Positions 4,828 through 7,180 of a DNA stretch of 7,180 bases are shown piece after piece. Position numbers and translations under genes: made by a program. Position 1 is the stretch's first letter; each line of letters starts with the position of its first letter. Source of the DNA: Spirochaetaceae bacterium. GTDB taxonomy: Bacteria; Spirochaetota; Spirochaetia; Treponematales; Breznakiellaceae. Below the pieces are notes generated by a model, which was given only the letters and a program-made list of their open reading frames with translations, was not told where the DNA came from and searched no databases. The stretch lies in assembly GCA_031290205.1 (NCBI GenBank), contig JAITNZ010000214.1:1-7180 (forward strand), in the 5' to 3' direction.

Positions 4828-4836
4828 CAGACCGAG

Positions 4837-5142
4837 ATGGCTTCACTCATTGGAAAGATACTGTTTGCAGAGGCTTTCCATGGATTGGGAGACCAGTTTG
4901 CTGATGATTGAGGAAGCGTCGCCTGAAAATTTTGTCAGGATGCCGGCAACATTGGCGCTCTGACATTCAGCAGCGTAAATGACTCCAGAACACCCATTAT
5001 CGCGGAATATACCGTAATACTTGGTTTGATTACCAGTGGGTATGAAGAGTTTCTACAGAAGACCAAGGGCAAAGATATTGATATAATTGATACCAATTCA
5101 ATCTTTGTTCGGACGATTAAAGCAGTGGCGCGTAATAACTGA
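4837..5142 (+). pseudogene. Degenerate small gene, function unknown
   Basis: One frame runs from ATG at 4837 to TGA at 5140-5142 but is broken by TGA at 4909-4911 and 4924-4926. The 71 codons after the second stop are protein-like (GNIGALTFSSV, IIAEYTVILGLITSGYEEFL, DIDIIDTNSIFVRTIKAVA) and have no ATG, GTG or ribosome binding site of their own. Codons 1-24 (MASLIGKILFAEAFHGLGDQ) also look coding. A second frame gives a protein-like stretch at 4880-4945 (MDWETSLLMIEEASPENFVR), so frameshifts near 4875 and 4945 would be an alternative to point stops. A hairpin terminator follows 14 bases after the final stop. I do not recognise the family. Confidence 0.5.
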
Positions 5143-5156
5143 CCCGGAATAAGCAC

Positions 5157-5185
5157 GCCGCTCCCTCCATGGAGCGGCACTTTTC
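5157..5185 (+). terminator. Probable intrinsic terminator
   Basis: GCCGCTCC (5157-5164), 6-base loop, GGAGCGGC (5171-5178), followed by ACTTTTC on the plus strand. It is positioned to end transcription of the DUF6398 gene and the degenerate gene. The T-run is short (four), so efficiency is uncertain. Confidence 0.65.
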
Positions 5186-5207
5186 AAGTGCTATAGCAAT
5201 TCTGCTA

Positions 5208-5274
5208 GCGGAATTAAACCCCAAGGGAACGAATCGCCCTTTTCAAAGCGGAGGCAAGGCTGAAACCGCCTGTG
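5208..5274. repeat. Tandem structured repeat, unit 1 (67 bp)
   Basis: The unit reads GCGGAATTAAACCCC, then AAGGGAACGAATCGCCCTT (stem 5223-5227/5237-5241), then a GCAAGGCTG segment and the hairpin CCGCC-TGT-GGCGG (5266-5270/5274-5278), whose right arm runs into unit 2. On the minus strand this hairpin is followed by TTTC and lies downstream of the ykgJ-type stop, so it may act as a weak terminator for that operon. Confidence 0.85.
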
Positions 5275-5343
5275 GCGGATTAAACCCACAAGGGAACGAA
5301 TCGCCCTTTTCTTACTCAAGGCAAGGCTGTAAGCGCCTGTGGC
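5275..5343. repeat. Tandem structured repeat, unit 2 (69 bp)
   Basis: Unit 2 repeats unit 1 with small indels: GCGGATTAAACCCAC, AAGGGAACGAATCGCCCTT (stem 5290-5294/5304-5308), GGCAAGGCTGTAAGC and the hairpin GCGCC-TGT-GGCGC (5333-5337/5341-5345). The outer pair changed from C-G in unit 1 to G-C here, a compensatory substitution. The 3' end of the ykgJ-type gene lies inside it. Confidence 0.85.
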
Positions 5344-5803
5344 GCCGTTGGATAACCGGCTCGGCATCTTCGCTTTGTATCCATGCTTCGATGCTCGCTT
5401 TTGAGTGCAGTTCGCCCACTCCCACGCCGGGGCAATCGGAGAGCGCTTTGTCCCACAATTTTTTATCGGCTAAAAAATTTTTCCAAAAAGGGTAACTGCG
5501 GCACTGAAGCGGTCGGGTATGATAGACCGAACAGCCGTCTTTCCAAAAACAGCAATCATTGTTGGTTTTTTCTTTTAAGCACAGCAACTCAACGCCGCCG
5601 CCGAGTTTCACCCACCTGCAATAAACTTGGATGAATTCTTCATAACGCAATGCCACAGCTGCCGACAGCACGTCGGCATCATTCTTTGTTAAAAAAACGA
5701 AGCCTTCGTCCTGCCGGCAGCAGAGCGAACAACGGCGGCAGCTGAACCGCAAACCGTCCTCATAAAATGGTTTTTCCGCAACGCTATTGATCCGCAACTC
5801 CAT
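5312..5803 (-). CDS. YkgJ-family cysteine-cluster protein (CxxCxxCC)
   Basis: A 163-residue protein with the family's cysteine pattern: Cys22-x2-Cys25-x2-Cys28-Cys29 near the N-terminus, then Cys75, Cys84-Cys85, Cys91 and Cys101 in CSVYHTRPLQCRSYPFW (91-107). The family is thought to bind a metal or Fe-S cluster; its reaction is not established. The ATG at 5803 overlaps lplA by 20 bases; a TTG one codon upstream is an alternative. No clear ribosome binding site is seen, so translation probably depends on coupling to lplA. The last ten residues (RHRRLQPCLE) are encoded by unit 2 of the tandem repeat, so the native C-terminus was likely replaced or extended by repeat insertion; the core family residues are upstream and intact. 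Confidence 0.85.
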   Translation of the reverse strand: MELRINSVAEKPFYEDGLRFSCRRCSLCCRQDEGFVFLTKNDADVLSAAVALRYEEFIQVYCRWVKLGGGVELLCLKEKTNNDCCFWKDGCSVYHTRPLQCRSYPFWKNFLADKKLWDKALSDCPGVGVGELHSKASIEAWIQSEDAEPVIQRRHRRLQPCLE

Positions 5804-6788
5804 CAAAGATCATGTCGGCGATGTCGACGGCGTAGAGTATGTCGCTATCACGGTCCTTTGCGTTGTTGGCAAGCCTCTTGAGGACAGCCTTGTAGGTGAA
5901 CGGCGCGCCGCGCAGCCTTTCAGCAAGAGCTAGGATAAAATCCCCGTCCATTGCGTCAGAAAAAATATGCGCACCCGAAATCGTGTTGTCCTTCACATCA
6001 AAATGAAGTTCGATGCCGCCCCAGGGGAAACGCTTCTCAGCCTGAAACTCGAACGGCGGATTCATGCCGTATTTCCATTCGGGGGCGGCGAATTTTTCTT
6101 CAAGCTCGATAAGATGGGGCTTTTTATCCTCGCTTTTTTCTAACTCTTCAGCCTTCACCCCGTATACTTCGTCAAAACTTTCGCGGAGGGCGGCGCTAAG
6201 AGACGGAATCGTAATCGCGGGGTTTAACTCGGTAAGGTTTACGATACGGCTCTTCACCGAGTCGACGCCCTTCGAGCGGATTTTATCCTGCGAGGCGGAA
6301 AGATAGCGCGCGGCGGCTTCCTTGTCGGCTTTGACGAGGAGGGTGCCGTGGTGGTAGGCGCTCCCCCCCGACTTGTAGAAGGCATTCCCCGAAAACTTGC
6401 GCCCGTCCGCCTCAATGTCGTTCCGTCCGCTTTTCTGTGCCTTGACGCCGAGCTTCTGCACGGCGCGGAGGATCACGTCCGTCTGGCGTCCGAGGTCGTA
6501 ATCCTCCTCCCGCATTAAAAAAGTAAAGTTGAGGTTGCCCATATCATGGTAGACGGCGCCGCCGCCGGAAAGCCGGCGCGCAAGGAAGCCGCCTGAATCT
6601 TCGAGCTCCTTGACGCGGCATTCCTTGAACGCGTTTTGATTGCGCCCGATGACGACGGTGTGCCTGTTCTGCCAAAGGTAGAGAATACACGCGCCCTTCT
6701 CGACCTGCTCTAAGAGGAATGCCTCCAGAGCAATGTTCTTGTAGGGCACGGTCTCGCTTGTTTCTATGACGAATGTCTTGTCTATCAT
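5784..6788 (-). CDS. lplA: Lipoate--protein ligase A
   Basis: A 334-residue protein that activates lipoate with ATP and transfers it to a lysine of carrier proteins such as GcvH or E2 subunits. Seen in order: the RRLSGGGAVYHDMGNLNFTF block (71-90) that binds the lipoyl-AMP, GRKFSGNA with the conserved Lys131 (129-136), HHGTLL (146-151) and SVKSRIVNL (177-185). The length fits LplA with its C-terminal accessory domain, so both steps should be possible. ATG at 6788 overlaps the gcvPB stop as ATGA, with GGTGAGG about 12 bases upstream. Adjacency to gcvPB points to the glycine cleavage H protein as the main target (inference from context). Confidence 0.95.
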   Translation of the reverse strand: MIDKTFVIETSETVPYKNIALEAFLLEQVEKGACILYLWQNRHTVVIGRNQNAFKECRVKELEDSGGFLARRLSGGGAVYHDMGNLNFTFLMREEDYDLGRQTDVILRAVQKLGVKAQKSGRNDIEADGRKFSGNAFYKSGGSAYHHGTLLVKADKEAAARYLSASQDKIRSKGVDSVKSRIVNLTELNPAITIPSLSAALRESFDEVYGVKAEELEKSEDKKPHLIELEEKFAAPEWKYGMNPPFEFQAEKRFPWGGIELHFDVKDNTISGAHIFSDAMDGDFILALAERLRGAPFTYKAVLKRLANNAKDRDSDILYAVDIADMIFDGVADQ

Positions 6789-7180
6789 GCGCTTTTGTAC
6801 CTCACCACCGGCGTTCGGGCTGCCTTTACCTCGTCGGGGCGGCCTATGACCGTGTGCGACGGGGCAGAGTGCATACTCTGCGGGTCTTTCAACGCCAGAT
6901 CGTAGAGTTCGAGCATCACGTTGCTTACCGCGTCGATAGTGTCCTTCGATTCGGTCTCGGTCGGCTCGACCATAAGCGCCTCGTGGACGATGAGTGGGAA
7001 GTACATGGTCGGCGGGTGTATGCCCCTGTCCGCCATAGCCTTCGCTATATCCATCGCCGAAACGCCGTTCAGCGCCTTCATCTTTTCCAGCGAGACGACA
7101 AACTCATGCATGCATACGCGGTCAAACGCGACATCGTACTTTGTCTTGAGCTTGTGCATCATGTAGTTTGCGTTGAGGAC
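6785..7180 (-). CDS. gcvPB: Glycine dehydrogenase (decarboxylating) subunit 2, C-terminal part
   Basis: The last 131 residues of the P-protein beta subunit; the gene continues past the right edge. Diagnostic is AMADRGIHPPTMYFPLIVHE, followed directly by ALMVEPTETESKDTIDA, conserved in GcvPB. The PLP-binding lysine region is outside the window. With subunit 1 it decarboxylates glycine and passes the aminomethyl group to lipoylated GcvH. The two-subunit form occurs in many Firmicutes, spirochaetes and archaea, unlike the single-chain enzyme of proteobacteria. Its stop overlaps the lplA start by four bases, so the two are one operon. Confidence 0.95.
   Translation of the reverse strand, partial: VLNANYMMHKLKTKYDVAFDRVCMHEFVVSLEKMKALNGVSAMDIAKAMADRGIHPPTMYFPLIVHEALMVEPTETESKDTIDAVSNVMLELYDLALKDPQSMHSAPSHTVIGRPDEVKAARTPVVRYKSA

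Noticed and set aside
4909..4926. In-frame TGA codons read as selenocysteine or as tryptophan
   Set aside because: No selenocysteine insertion hairpin was recognised directly after either TGA, the frame itself ends in TGA, and neighbouring genes use the standard code. Decay is simpler.
5208..5343. Possible CRISPR array
   Set aside because: Only two adjacent units that repeat over their whole length, with no distinct spacers and no cas genes nearby.

Overview
The window looks like a spirochaete chromosome, most plausibly Treponema-like. This is inferred from gene content: a specialised NusG paralogue of the LoaP type paired with a membrane-anchor-less nucleotide-sugar dehydratase, a split glycine decarboxylase (GcvPB), and dispersed CACAGAT/CACGAAC inverted repeats. 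No rRNA or other decisive marker is present, so the assignment is tentative. Housekeeping genes have balanced base composition; one accessory gene and the left edge are clearly AT-rich.

Layout. At the left edge (1-128) is the start of a minus-strand zinc-ribbon protein with its own promoter and ribosome binding site, best read as the end of an IS1-like insertion sequence. Bases 129-545 hold no convincing gene. They contain six A/T-tracts in helical phase (181-237, predicted curved DNA) and a GC-rich block of hairpins (351-532). A tight minus-strand unit follows, reading right to left: promoter (3754-3782), tRNA-Ser(CGA), tRNA-Ser(GGA), family 4 uracil-DNA glycosylase, LoaP/NusG-like antiterminator, and a CapD/FlaA1-like dehydratase-epimerase. 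Between the two tRNAs lie a duplicated tRNA 3' end and two hairpins.

Bases 3737-4163 are non-coding and carry two long imperfect inverted repeats with short internal periodicity (CACAGAT and CACGAAC families) and a 12-bp direct repeat. A near-consensus promoter then drives an AT-rich DUF6398 gene on the plus strand. Next come a small degenerate gene with two in-frame TGA codons, a probable terminator, and a 67-69 bp repeat in two tandem copies plus one divergent copy. A compensatory base change in this repeat supports a conserved hairpin.

The right part (5312-7180) is a second minus-strand operon with overlapping genes: gcvPB (C-terminal part), lplA and a YkgJ-type cysteine-cluster protein. 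LplA attaches lipoate to carrier proteins such as GcvH, the partner of GcvP, so the pairing makes biochemical sense. The YkgJ-type gene ends inside the tandem repeat, which supplies its last ten codons.

The most interesting signals are the structured repeat that forms the end of ykgJ, the tRNA 3'-end duplication, the phased A-tract block, and the hairpin-rich RNA segment beside an operon encoding an RNA-dependent antiterminator. None amounts to a demonstrated new system.
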